Assembly (NCBI GenBank): GCA_019925095.2
Contig: CM034408.1
Location: 372,001 to 436,000, forward strand
Source: Dendrolimus kikuchii
Lineage: Eukaryota; Arthropoda; Insecta; Lepidoptera; Lasiocampidae
DNA length: 64,000 nt
Direction of reading: 5' to 3'
The notes below the pieces were generated by a model, which made no database searches, was not told the DNA's origin, and saw only the letters and a program-made list of their open reading frames with translations. Each line of letters opens with the position of its first letter. Position 1 is the first letter of the stretch. The position numbers and the translations under genes were made by a program. This document shows, piece by piece, positions 10,146 to 19,347 of this stretch.

Positions 10146-10519
10146 CCCGTGTACACTATAGCATATAAATAACAACTGTAGAAACGCGTTTTGAACAAAT
10201 AAAATGGATTTGATTTAAAATTTTAACGTAAAAATCATATAAATAATTAAGTCAACTACGCTTCGCCGTGGCTTCAGTTTTTTAATTATTTTTCCACAAA
10301 TCTTATAAAACTATTTGGAATATCTCGTTCCCACGGGAACTTTGGAATTAAAAAATATATAAAAAACACTTCAATTAAAATGTAAAAAAAATGTAAAGAT
10401 TTCAACACATATAGACTAACTTAAAAAAAATACAATTAAATACTAATCATCGAAGTTATTGATAAGTATTTACAGACTTTGTAATATATTATCGTATTAA
10501 TTTGTAATTGTATTAAGCA
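10146..10519. other. AT-rich, no recognised feature
   Basis: Includes TACGCTTCGCCGTGGC and CCCACGGGAACTTTGG, reminiscent of decayed HEL-D, but no boundaries can be set. No gene seen. Confidence 0.45.
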
Positions 10520-10843
10520 CTAGCTGATACCCGCGACTTCGTCCGTGTGGTGCGGTTTTTTAACTATCCCATGGGAACTCTTTAATTTTTCGGGAACAAA
10601 GTATCCTATATGTTGACCAGGGATATAAGCTACCACGATACAAAATTTTATTTAAATCGGTCCCGTCGTTTTGGAGATTAGTCGGTACAAACAGACAGAC
10701 AAACAGAGAAAGAAAATATTGGAAAAAAATCTAAATTAGTTCTATTTCACTTCTTACATTCCCCTGACTCGGTTTTTAGCATTTTTTTTCATTGTACAGA
10801 AATTCGACCTCTACAGTTTTATTATATGGTGTATGTAATATTA
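10520..10843 (-). mobile_element. Helitron-like element (HEL-D)
   Basis: Minus-oriented relative of 963-1243: CTAG at 10520-10523, CGCGACTTCGTCCG, ACCAGGGATATAAGCTACCA, and GAAATTCGACCTCTAC near the right end. It touches another Helitron at 10844. Confidence 0.6.
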
Positions 10844-11077
10844 TCTTATACTAATATATAAAGCTAGAGTTTGTTTGTTTGAACGCGCTAATCTCAGGAA
10901 CTACTGATCTGATTTGAAAAATTCTTTTAGTGTTAGATTGCCCATTTATCTAGGAAAGCTATAAGCTATATATCATCACGCTAAGACCAATAGGAGCGGA
11001 GCACCAATGAAGTATGTTTCGAAATAGGGGGTTTTGAAAACAAATTCCACGCGGATGACGTCCGCAAGCATAGCTAG
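10844..11077 (+). mobile_element. Helitron (HEL-D short type), 234 bp
   Basis: Starts TCTTATACTAATATATAAAG and ends GCATAGCTAG before T. Its body CATCACGCTAAGACCAATAG and GGAGCGGAGCACCAATGAAG matches the elements at 16467 and 22770. It is the simplest undisturbed copy of the type that is tandemly repeated at 16548-17207. Confidence 0.75.
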
Positions 11078-11180
11078 TCATACGATAATAATCATGAACT
11101 ATTAAATAATTTTGAAAATAAAATATAGAGACTACTTTTCAAGTTTTGCGGACACAAACATTGATTGGAAGCTGAATTTT

Positions 11181-11182
<2 letters not shown>

Positions 11183-11275
<93 letters not shown>

Positions 11276-11282
11276 TATATAT
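11183..11282. repeat. (AT)n microsatellite
   Basis: About 100 bp of near-perfect AT alternation. The 80- and 109-codon frames across it are isoleucine/tyrosine artefacts. Confidence 0.95.
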
Positions 11283-11515
11283 AACAGCCCTTGTACGTCC
11301 CACTGCTGGGCTCGGTCCTCCCACTATAGTGGAACGGACAGCTTGTCCAGGGCGGTTTGGCAGGTTGGACACATCAGTCATCTCGATGTGCAGGTTGCAT
11401 CACGATGTTTTCCTTCACCGTTGTTAGCATGTGGTAATTGAAACAATATGCACATTAGGTCAGAAAACAACCCAAGTGGCGCATGCATTCCCTCTAGAAT
11501 CGAACCTGCGCCCTT
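11283..11515 (-). mobile_element. SINE-R copy
   Basis: Contains CCCACTGCTGGGCTCGG, GATGTTTTCCTTCACCG, AACAATATGCACATTAGGTC and AGAATCGAACCTGC, the complement of a tRNA B-box (GGTTCGATTC). This is a repeat widespread in Lepidoptera. Related copies are at 28684 and 33397. Confidence 0.6.
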
Positions 11516-11529
11516 ATATATATATTATA

Positions 11530-11921
11530 CTAGCTATCCCGGCAGACGTTGTTCTGCCCTGAAGAAATAAAATTTAGAACTCGATTCCAGCGGCACCTAC
11601 TGGGTCCAAATGTAAGCTATCCTATTTTCAAGTCGGATCAAACTGCACACGGTGTGCAAATTTGATTAAAATCGGTCAAGTAGTTTAGCGAGTCCATCGC
11701 GGACAACCAACATGACACGTAATTTATATATATAATTCTTTCTGTACGTGTGTTGACAGTGAACTCCTAAACGGTTGGACCGATTTGAATGAATTTTTTT
11801 GTGTGTGTTCAAGTGGATTCGAGGATGGTTGAGATTCACAATTGGACCCGGTAGGTGGCGCTGCAATCGGGTTCTAAATTTTATTTCTTCAGGGCAGAAC
11901 AACGTCTGCCGGGACAGCTAG
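11530..11921. mobile_element. Two Helitron-like 3' ends in inverted arrangement
   Basis: The left side reads CTAGCTATCCCGGCAGACG and the right side CGTCTGCCGGGACAGCTAG, each followed inward by TTCTGCCCTGAAGAAATAAA or its complement. The inverted match covers roughly 80 bp, so both outer ends are CTAG 3' termini. The centre near 11735 is AT-rich. Confidence 0.6.
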
Positions 11922-12302
11922 TAATATATATATATATTTGCAAGGTCTATTTGTATTCTGGGTAATGAATTAGGGCGGATCTCACGACATTCAAATTTAA
12001 AATATCGACAAAAAATTCCAATTGTAATGGACGCCTTTGAATTGCACCAAAGAAAACTTCCGTAATTATTTCTGTTTTTATAAAAGACATAATTAATAAC
12101 GGGCTTTATCGTCTTTACGTCATAATTAGAAAGCATAAATTATATTTAAAATGCGTCATAAAAAGACCTTTTCTACCCCCAACCGCGTCACGATAACAAA
12201 TCTGTTACCGCGGTTCCCTTCAACGTCGTGTTTCTTTTTTAAATACGTCCACAGGAAAATTTTAACTGTCAAAACTTGCACCAGTTAAACCTTAATTCTG
12301 GA
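11922..12302. other. AT-rich, no recognised feature
   Basis: No repeat family or gene recognised; frames are short. Confidence 0.5.
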
Positions 12303-12315
12303 AAGTTATTAAATA

Positions 12316-12507
12316 CATACGTAGGCACGACCAACAGAGCGCCATTCAGGGTTATTCTTACACACCTCACTCGCTTCTTTGACATTCATAGCTCTTGTCA
12401 TGCACGCTCGTCTATTCTTAAGGCTCCTGACATCACCTTCTGCTAGTACACGATCAATTTGATCATGGAAGGTGTGTCGTGGCCTTTCACGACTTCTGCA
12501 TCCATCC
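12316..12507 (-). mobile_element. RTE-B 3' end with tail almost lost
   Basis: 13-bp duplication AAGTTATTAAATA (12303-12315, 12508-12520). Unusually, the 3' end reads only CATACGTAGGCACGACC and lacks the final ARELA/TGA segment (about 20 bp), so the tail was eroded or priming was internal. Confidence 0.85.
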
Positions 12508-12616
12508 AAGTTATTAAATAATTAATAAAATATACATAGATTATAAACTACAAATTAAATAAACCTTATTTAATTATCGAAAAAACTTAATTTGATCATA
12601 TTGTACCTTTAATGTC

Positions 12617-12712
12617 TTAAGTATAGGTAGAATACTGTGATCAGGTCACCATCTTCTATGGGTAAGTTGCTTAGAAGGTTGGCAATGTGATCTTGCTTCT
12701 GTATTTTGCTCA
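12617..12712 (-). pseudogene. END-S protein C-terminus, diverged
   Basis: The minus frame reads DHIANLLSNLPIEDGDLITV followed by FYLY. It aligns with the C-termini at 45218 (ASLLGTVPIEDGDLGSVFYL) and 55709. It abuts a plus-strand fragment of the same family at 12713, so the two are head-to-head. Confidence 0.5.
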
Positions 12713-12900
12713 AAGATTAGGCGTTGCCATGCAACGTGGCAACGCCGCCAGACTTTTGGGAACGTTCCCGTGACAGTGGTTTGGGACCAATATTTTATCT
12801 TTAGCTATTTTTCCTTTTTTTAATTTAGTTTTAGTATTTAACATAGTTTAGTTTGTAGTTTATTTTTAAGTTTTTATTGTATTTTTCAGCAATAAAGTAA
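12713..12900 (+). pseudogene. END-S protein C-terminus and 3' UTR
   Basis: The plus frame reads LGVAMQRGNAARLLGTFP and then TGA, matching ISVAIQRGNAASVLGTFP of the larger minus-strand copy at 55709-56365. Downstream GGTTTGGGACCAATATTTTA parallels GATTTGGGACCTATTTACTA of that copy. It continues AT-rich to CAGCAATAAAG, a plausible polyadenylation site. Confidence 0.55.
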
Positions 12901-12913
12901 AAAACAATTATAA

Positions 12914-13382
12914 TGTTACAAGCCGACAAAAGTGAATGCACACCTGCCTGCCATAATGCACATTTATTACCTGCCGCGGCGTTTTGAGCTAATTACATTG
13001 AAACTATTTATGACTGTCTTCTTTTGTTTACTTAGAAAAACAGCCTATTGTGTACTGTACTCGTTTATGGCCGTTCGCAGGAATAATTAAACAGGTGTGC
13101 GGATTACGTTTTCTCGGAAATTGCGTCGAAGCTTGGCAGGTAGACATATTGCATCGGTGCATTAAAAAGCAATGTCCCGATGGAGAGATCGGTAGTCAAG
13201 CGTCGATTACGATACGAGCAAGACGTGTGTACATTCGATAAGCTATATAGTGACGGACTTTGCGCGTGTTATTGAATCGTGAACATTTGTACTGGTTGCG
13301 TCCAGTTATATTTGTACCTGTGTTATACGTGTTGGTATAGTTCTAATAAATTCTACAGTAATCCGTCTTCTAACTCGTAACA
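12914..13382 (+). mobile_element. Solo LTR (LTR-I), 469 bp
   Basis: Begins TGTTACAAG and ends CTCGTAACA, with the 4-bp duplication ATAA on both sides (12910-12913, 13383-13386). Promoter-like GCTATATAGTGACGG and a polyadenylation-like CTAATAAATTC lie in the usual order. No internal retrotransposon sequence is attached. Confidence 0.75.
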
Positions 13383-13512
13383 ATAAATATGTTATTTGAC
13401 TTATATAAGTTGCGGCGTGCGTCGAGAGGGAAGCCAATAGGAGGATCCAGTTGGGTTGGGCAGAGTTCGGTAAGCTTCGACAGGACTTCTCGTCGACCAT
13501 TCCGTAATGCAT

Positions 13513-13834
13513 ATCCGTGCAGGAACGGAGAAAGAATACAATTTCCTGCGGCCGGGCGGCCTGTCGTAAGAGGGGACAAAACAACCCACAGCCAGGTGGT
13601 AGGGCATTTGCCCGACTGGATGGCTACCACCCCTGGTCTAGAGTATGTCGCCATAACAACCTTGAGTTGTGTTCCGGCATTAGTGACCAGGTTCCAGTCT
13701 CCTTTAAGAGAACAGCAGCGCATTTGTAGCACCTTTGGTGTCGCCAATGTCCATAGGCGATGGTAACCGCTTTCCATCAAGTGGGCCGTCTGCCTGTCTG
13801 CTGAACTCCTGCAATAAAAAATAAAAAAAAAAAA
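13513..13834 (+). mobile_element. SINE-A, full-length
   Basis: Good consensus-like copy from ATCCGTGCAGGAACGG to GCAATAAAAAATAAAAAAAA. Its A-rich tail abuts the RTE-U fragment that starts at 13836. Frames of up to 136 codons occur on both strands of this copy and are chance frames of the repeat. Confidence 0.9.
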
Positions 13835-13835
13835 T

Positions 13836-14262
13836 GCTTGAAGACGAAAGTATTCGAGCAGTGCGTCCTACCCATCATGACATATGGTGCCGAGACATGG
13901 ACACTGACAGCCGGACTGGTCCACAAATTCAAAGTCGCTCAACGGGCTATGGAGCCAGCTATGTTAGATGTTTCTCTTATAGATAAAATCAGAAATGAGG
14001 ACATCCGTAAGAGAACGAAGGTAACTGACATAGCTCGCAAAATTAGCAAGTTAAGGTGGCAGTGGGCCGGTAACGTCTGTCGCAGGACCGACGGCCGATG
14101 GAGCAAGCGAGTCCTGGAGTGGAGACCACGTCTCGGCAAACGTAGCGTAGTATCGCCGGCAGGGGCTGGATGAGGAAGACGGGAGACCGGGATATGTGGC
14201 GCGTACTTGTCGAGGCCTACGTCCAGCAGTGGACTGAGAGTGGCTGAAGAAGAGAAGAAGTT
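13836..14262 (+). pseudogene. RTE-U LINE C-terminus with frameshift
   Basis: The frame from 13838 reads EQCVLPIMTYGAETWTLT, then a VAQRAMEPAMLDVSL segment, WQWAGNVCRRTDGRWSKRVL and EWRPRLGKRSV. A frameshift near 14140 then diverts it into SPAGAG. The correct continuation (WRVLVEAYVQQWTESG, stop) is found in another frame at 14197-14246. The element ends in GAAGAAGAGAAGAAG. The family is the C-terminal part of RTE-like endonuclease/reverse-transcriptase proteins of insects (from memory). Neither endonuclease nor RT domain is present. Confidence 0.7.
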
Positions 14263-14608
14263 GCGGCGTTATAATTTGCTTGTACAAAATTTAAGCGTTT
14301 TCAGTCTGTTTTGTCAGATGGCAGAAAGTGTCTCAAGGTACTATTAAGTTTCATTTCGTATTGTATAATACAACGGGTCACCCCACGGCATATGTATGGC
14401 GACGTATGTATGTAAGGACATTAGGCACGATAAGCATCGGTAACGACCCTAATGTCCTTTTGAGTACATAAATCGTACCGCACTTCACTTATGTTTGATT
14501 AATCAATCCAAAGTTACTTAAAATCTACACATAAAATCAAAGTGTCTGTTTGTAATTTCAAAATAAATTATTTATACTATGGAAGAAAGACAAGAAAAAT
14601 TTGCTGTG
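14263..14608. other. Unassigned DNA with a 12-bp hairpin
   Basis: AAGGACATTAGG and CCTAATGTCCTT form a perfect inverted repeat around 14413-14460 with a loop of about 24 bases. Nothing else recognised. Confidence 0.5.
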
Positions 14609-15165
14609 CTAGCGAAACTTCGTTCGCGTTACCGTGACGATGACCATAGCGCCATGTTTTTTGGTTATTACCCTGTATGCCAGGGAACCGATGTTATATA
14701 TCGGGATCAAAAGTATCGTAAGTGTTGATCCGGTATATAAGTTAGCTTTGGGTCAAGTGTCATTCAAATCCATTATCATCTTACAAACTTAACCATTTTA
14801 CGAACTTAATCATTTTACGAACTTAACCATTTTACGAACTTAACCATTTTACGAACTTAATCATTTTACGAACTTAACCATTTTACGAACTTAACCATTT
14901 TACGAACTTAATCATTTTACGAACTTAATCATTTTACGAACTTAACCATTTTACGAACTTAATCATTTTACGAACTTAACCATTTTACAAACTTGACCAT
15001 TTTACGAACTTAACCATTTTACGAACTTAATCATTTTACGAACTTAACCATTTTACGAACTAAATCATTTTACGAACTTAATCATTTTACGAACTTAACC
15101 ATTTTACGAACTTAATCATTTTACGAACTTAACCATTTTACGAACTTAATTAATATATTATAGGA
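14609..15165 (-). mobile_element. Helitron-like element containing a minisatellite
   Basis: CTAG at 14609-14612 is followed by CGAAACTTCGTTCGCGTTAC, and the right end is GA (15164-15165) before T. That gives the complement of a TC...CTAG element. About two-thirds of its length is the 17-bp tandem array at 14778-15150. Related unexpanded segments are at 19574 and near 51190. Confidence 0.5.
14778..15150 (+). repeat. 17-bp minisatellite, about 22 units
   Basis: Unit CATTTTACGAACTTAAC with a C/T variant (AACC or AATC) distributed irregularly, and rare other changes (one ACAAACTTGACC unit, one ACTAAATC unit). Confidence 0.95.
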
Positions 15166-15178
15166 TACCGTCATTTTT

Positions 15179-15399
15179 TCTATAAATTTTATAAACGCTA
15201 AAGTTTGTAAGAATGGATGTATGTTTGTTACTCTTTCACGCAAAATCTACTGAATGGATTTTGATGAAACTCCAATAATATACTCGTAGCTTACACATCA
15301 GAATAACACATAGGCTATAATTTATAGAGATATAGTGTGAATTATCCAAAATATAACGATTTTCTATCACCACGCGGGTGAAACCGCGGGCACAGCTAG
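15179..15399 (+). mobile_element. Helitron-like element, 221 bp
   Basis: Starts TCTATAAATTTTATAAACGC and ends GCGGGCACAGCTAG before T. It contains TTTGTTACTCTTTCACGC and CATCAGAATAACACATAGGC, a non-autonomous lepidopteran Helitron type distinct from HEL-D at 10844. Confidence 0.65.
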
Positions 15400-15434
15400 T
15401 ATAAAATAAAGTCACTTTCCGCGTCTGTCTGTAT

Positions 15435-15747
15435 ATCCGTGTAGGAACGGAGAAAGAATACAATTTACTGCGGCCGCGACGGCCTGTCGTAAGAGGCGAC
15501 AAAATAACCCACAGCCAGGTGGTAGGGCATTTGCCCGACTGGATGGCTACCACCCCTGGTCTAAAGCATGTCGCCATAACAACCTTGAGTTGTGTTCCGG
15601 TATTACTGACCAGGTTCCAGTCTCCCTTAAGAGAGCAGCAGCGCATTTGTAGCAACTTTGGTGTTGCAATGTCCATAGGCGATGGTAACCGCTTTCCATC
15701 AAGTGGGCCGTCTGCCTGTCTGCTGATCTCCTGCAATAAAAAAAAAC
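15435..15747 (+). mobile_element. SINE-A, full-length
   Basis: ATCCGTGTAGGAACGG to GCAATAAAAAAAAA. The short TTTCCGCGTCTGTCTGTAT just upstream also occurs near 46955, so it probably landed in a further repeat. Confidence 0.9.
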
Positions 15748-15782
15748 CACGCAATTGATTTTTATCAGTTAGTTATTTTTAC

Positions 15783-16340
15783 AAGAAAGAAAGAGAAACT
15801 TGATTTGAAAAAATAGCGACGTAATTACATTCCTTGTACATTATTTTACATACATACATACATAACTTCACGCCAGTTCCCTTGCGGGGTAGGCACGAAC
15901 AACAGAGTGCCATTTAGGCTTATTCTTACACACCTCACTTGCGTCTTTGATATTCATAACTCTTGTCATGCAAGCTCGTCTGTTCTTAAGGCTCCTGACA
16001 TCACCCTCCGCTAGTACACGATCAATTTGATCATGGAAGGTGTGTCGTGGCCTTCCACGACTTCTGCATCCATCCACTTTTGCATTGTATATCTGTTTAG
16101 TCATTCTTTCATCATGTATTATTTTACACAAAGCATATTTTGAGAATTTGTAGGCCGCATTTTCAGCAAACAAGGTTTGCATTCAGCATATTGCTGTGCC
16201 GGAATTATATCCGACACAACGCCGATTTTCAGTGCAAATCTTTTGGCAGTAAGACCAAAACGACCCAATTTTGTTAAATAATAAATAATAATTAAGTAAA
16301 ACAAATAAATAAATTTTAATAAAACCAACAATAAAATACT
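15783..16340 (-). mobile_element. REP-G copy interrupted by RTE-B
   Basis: The two halves (AAGAAAGAAAGAGAAACTTG ... GACGTAATTACAT and GAGAATTTGTAGGCCGC ... CAGCATATTGCTGTGCCGG) are continuous in the copies at 58683 and 62185. Here they are split by RTE-B at 15851-16117. REP-G has a (GAAA)n end and encodes nothing recognisable. Confidence 0.65.
15851..16117 (-). mobile_element. RTE-B 3' end, 267 bp, inside REP-G
   Basis: 11-bp duplication ATTATTTTACA (15840-15850, 16118-16128). Encodes from HDERMTKQIYNAKVDGCRSR to ARELA and stop, with the complement of (TATG)n at the left. Confidence 0.9.
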
Positions 16341-16427
16341 ATGTTACTTCGAAATCAAAATAAATACTCGTGTAACAACTTGTATCGAATCGTCTAATCG
16401 AATACAATTCGATAGTGTGATAACCAA

Positions 16428-16466
16428 GTGAAGCACATTTTGCTCGAGAAATGCTATATTTTAATA
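16428..16466 (+). other. Left part of repeat K (paralogue of 63827-63866)
   Basis: TGAAGCACATTTTGCTCGAG and ATGCTATATTTTAATA are nearly identical to 63827-63866. The match resumes at 17762 after the Helitron. Confidence 0.7.
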
Positions 16467-16547
16467 CTAGCTGTGCGAATTTGTTTTCAAAACCCCCCGA
16501 CTTTGAAACATTCTTCATTGGTGCTCCGCTTTTATTGGCGTTAGCGT

Positions 16548-17207
16548 GATGATATATAGCCTATAGCCTTCCTCGATAAATGGGCTATCTAACGCTGAAA
16601 GAATTTTTCAAATCAGGCCCGTAGTTCCTGATATTAGGGCGTTCAAACAAACAAACTCTTCAGCTTTATATATTAGTATAAGATGATATATAGCCTATAG
16701 CCTTCCTCGATAAATGGGCTATCTAACACTGAAAGAATTTTTCAAATCAGGCCAGTAGTTCCTGAGATTAGGGCGTTCAAACAAACAAACTCTTCAGCTT
16801 TATATATTAGTATAAGATGATATATAGCCTATAGCCTTCCTCGATAAATGGGCTATCTAACACTGAAAGAATTTTTCAAATCAGACTAGTAGTTCCTGAG
16901 ATTAGGGCGTTCAAACAAACAAACTCTTCAGCTTTATATATTAGTATAAGATGATATATAGCCTATAGCCTTCCTCGATAAATGGGCTATCTAACACTGA
17001 AAGAATTTTTCAAATCAGGCCAGTAGTTCCTGAGATTAGGGCGTTCAAACAAACAAACTCTTCAGCTTTATATATTAGTATAAGATGATATATAGCCTAT
17101 AGCCTTCCTCGATAAATGGGCTATCTAACACTGAAAGAATTTTTCAAATCAGGCCAGTAGTTCCTGAGATTAGCGCATTCAAACAAACAAACTCTTCAGC
17201 TTTATAT
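16548..17207 (-). repeat. 134-bp tandem array of a Helitron 5' end, five units
   Basis: Units start at 16548, 16682, 16816, 16950 and 17084, each exactly 134 bp apart. Each holds the complement of TCTTATACTAATATATAAAG, the Helitron 5' start. The units differ by only a few bases, so amplification is recent. Confidence 0.95.
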
Positions 17208-17745
17208 CCGTGGCTGGCGTGAATATGTTGACATGTTCAAAATGTCAATTTTACAGGGGCGCAATTTTAAATTTTGACTAGTAATGATAAATCGTGTTAT
17301 TCTATTATTACCAAAGGAAAAATCTTAAGAAAGAATGCATGATGAAAGAATGAATAAACAGATATACAATGCAAAAGTGGATGGATGCAGAAGTCGTGGA
17401 AGGCCACGACACACTTTCCATGATCAAATTGATCGTGTACTAGCAGAAGGTGATGCTAGGAGCTTTAAGAACAGACGAGCGTGCATGTCAAGAGTTATGA
17501 ACGTCAAAGAAGCCAGTGAGGTGTGTAAGAATAAGCCTAAATGGCGCTCTGTTGTTCGTGCCTACCCCGCAAGGGAACTGGCGTGAAGTTATGTATGTAT
17601 GTATGTATGTATGAAAAATCTTAAAAAGTTATGAATATTTCGGACTGTCAATTTTTTTCCTATAAAAACACAGGCGTAGGACGCGTCTAAACGAATAAAA
17701 AAAAAGATGTATGTCGAGATATCAATGTATTCCCGCCAGCCACTG
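17208..17745. mobile_element. TIR DNA element inside the Helitron
   Basis: The ends CCGTGGCTGGCGTGAATA and TATTCCCGCCAGCCACTG are imperfect inverted repeats. They sit in a TATA context that is restored when the element is removed. Excluding RTE-B the element is about 240 bp and non-coding. The superfamily is unresolved. Confidence 0.6.
17329..17612 (+). mobile_element. RTE-B 3' end, 284 bp, inside the TIR element
   Basis: 12-bp duplication GAAAAATCTTAA (17317-17328, 17613-17624). The open frame from HDERMNKQIYNAKVDGCRSR to ARELA has no stop. Youngest layer of this nested locus. Confidence 0.92.
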
Positions 17746-17761
17746 ATATATTAATATAAGA

Positions 17762-17852
17762 TTATGCGATTTTACAAGAATTTTTTGTTGCGTGGACGAT
17801 CGGCCGTTTTTTGTTCGGTAGTTGATTTCGAATAATGACGGTTGGCCGTAGA
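17762..17852 (+). other. Middle part of repeat K
   Basis: TTATGCGATTTTACAAGAAT through GGTTGGCCGTAGA parallels 63867-63958. Confidence 0.65.
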
Positions 17853-18028
17853 TAGGGTTGCCAACCGTACTTTATAATAACGTATCCTAAATTTTTGGTA
17901 AATATACTTTATACTTTTGCATGGAAATAAAGTATGTGGAAATTTCCAATATTTACTCTGATGCGTAAAATGAAATACTTATATTGATAATTGCTGAACA
18001 ATTATAGATCTAGCTTTCATTGAAACAG

Positions 18029-18286
18029 TTTTTTTTTGCAGGAGATCAGCAGACAGACAGACGGCCCACTTGATGTAAAGCGGTTACCATCGCCTATGGA
18101 CATTTGCAACAGCAAAGTTGCTACAAATGCGCTGTTGCTCTCTTAAGGGAAACTGGAACCTGGTCACTAATGCCGGAACACAACTCAAGGTTGTTACGAC
18201 GACATTCTTTAGACCAAGGGTGGTAGCCATCCAGTCGGGTAAATGCCCTACCACCTGACTGGGTTGTTAAGTCGCCTCTTACGACA
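18029..18286 (-). mobile_element. SINE-A inside hAT-like element, 5'-truncated
   Basis: T-run at the left (complement of the A-tail) to CGCCTCTTACGACA. The first 45 or so SINE bases are missing. Confidence 0.85.
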
Positions 18287-18523
18287 TTATTTATTAAATT
18301 TATTATCATTTACTATTTATATATTTATGATTATTTAGTAATGAATCTAAAATGGCGAGAAGAAAGCAACAGAACATCTATAAATTTAATAAAAAATAAA
18401 TTGCTTGTTTATTTAAATTTAAATTGGGAATGTAAAGATAGCTTCCAAAAATTTAGGGATAATGAAAAGTTGTTAGTATGTGCTTTGAAAAAGACTTTTT
18501 TTTCTTCCAATTAGTTTATTTTA

Positions 18524-18776
18524 GACGGCCTCTGTGGTTGAGCGGGCTAAGCCTGTGCCGGCCTACCTCGCTGCAACGTAGAGGCTCCGGGTTCGATTCC
18601 TGGTATAGTAAATTTCGGAAACGTATTTTCTCCGTTATTTACTATGGTCTGGGTGTCTGGGATCGGCCCCAGAGTAGTCCGTTGTATATTACCCATAATA
18701 CAAGCGTAACTTGCTTAATTTGGGGTTATAAAATGTGTGTCTGCCGATTATTATTATTATTATTATTTTTTCCCTA
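18524..18776 (+). mobile_element. SINE-C, tRNA-derived, full-length
   Basis: The A box TGGTTGAGCGG (18535-18545) and the perfect B box GGTTCGATTCC (18590-18600) are spaced as in a tRNA gene, giving an internal RNA polymerase III promoter. The body holds TGGTATAGTAAATTTCGG and CCCAGAGTAGTCCGTTG, and the end is (ATT)n. This is a retrotransposed SINE rather than a tRNA gene: no acceptor stem can be drawn. Copies at 22065, 40645, 46005 and 53008. Confidence 0.85.
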
Positions 18777-18825
18777 GTTAAAAAATGTAATACGTTATTT
18801 GTCTCAAAAATAGTTGGCAACCCTA

Positions 18826-18882
18826 GCCGTAGGCTATTGAGCGTTGGTCATAGTAAAAGGCTGATATTGCGCGTACACACCG
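18826..18882 (+). other. Right part of repeat K
   Basis: GCCGTAGG ... GTTGGTCATAG ... TGATATTGCGCGTACACA parallels 63951-64000 (GTTTGTCATAG ... TGATATTGCGTGTACA). The downstream extent of K cannot be seen because the other copy ends at the window edge. Confidence 0.6.
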
Positions 18883-18990
18883 GCGCGTACGTATTGTTTT
18901 CATGCCCGATTGCACCAGTGTGTACCACCCTTGGTTATTCGTGCGGCGACACCAAGTATTATCAAAAAAGGTAATAAGTACCTGTATTAG

Positions 18991-19100
18991 CTAGCTTTTG
19001 CTCGCGAATTAGTTCGCAATATTTAAAAACCTAATTAAGTTTTTGTGTAAGTAAAATAGACCTTACAAGGGTTTGGCTCGCGCGGAAAATTTCTATTAGA
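18991..19100 (-). mobile_element. Helitron-like 3'-end fragment
   Basis: CTAGCTTTTGCTCGCG at the left and AAAAACCTAATTAAGTTTTT are shared with 47070-47172. Confidence 0.45.
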
Positions 19101-19133
19101 AAATACTTTTCAAATTAGTACAATAAGAATATA

Positions 19134-19347
19134 CATACATACATAACTTCACGCCAGTTCCCTTGCCGGGTAGGCACGAACAACAGAGCACCATTTAGGC
19201 TTATTCTTACACACCTCACTTGCTTTTTTGACATTCATAACTCTTGTCATGCAAGCTCGTCTGTTCTTAAGGCTCTTGACATCACCCTCCGCTAGTACAC
19301 GATCAATTTGATCATGGAAGGTGTGTCGTGGCCTTCCACGACTTCTG
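19134..19347 (-). mobile_element. RTE-B 3' end, 214 bp
   Basis: 13-bp duplication CAATAAGAATATA (19121-19133, 19348-19360). Confidence 0.9.

Larger units (their letters stand above)
16467..17761 (-). mobile_element. Helitron with five tandem 5'-end units and nested insertions
   Basis: CTAG at 16467-16470 and GA at 17760-17761 are the complemented 3' and 5' ends. Flanks are A (16466) and T (17762). The empty-site paralogue at 63866/63867 reads TTAATA|TTATG, which confirms the boundaries. Inside are one 3' region (16467-16547), a 134-bp unit repeated five times (16548-17207), a TIR element at 17208-17745 and an RTE-B copy within that. After the TIR element the last unit resumes for 16 bp. Confidence 0.8.
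17853..18825. mobile_element. hAT-like element carrying two SINEs
   Basis: Terminal TAGGGTTGCCAAC is matched by the inverted GTTGGCAACCCTA at the right. The flanks are GCCGTAGA (17845-17852) and GCCGTAGG (18826-18833), an 8-bp duplication with one difference, as typical for hAT. The empty-site copy at 63951 has this octamer once. Without SINE-A and SINE-C it is about 460 bp, non-coding and MITE-like. Confidence 0.7.

Noticed and set aside
11112..11441. Frames across the AT tract
   Set aside because: Isoleucine/tyrosine runs from a microsatellite joined to a SINE-R copy.
13389..13766. 125-codon plus and 136-codon minus frames
   Set aside because: Both lie mainly in a SINE-A copy (13513-13834), and the same chance frames appear at other SINE-A copies.
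14778..15150. CRISPR-like array
   Set aside because: The 17-bp units are directly adjacent with no spacers, and the genome is eukaryotic.
18524..18600. A tRNA gene
   Set aside because: A and B boxes are present but no acceptor stem or CCA-side pairing can be drawn, and five dispersed copies share the same long non-tRNA body, so it is a SINE.
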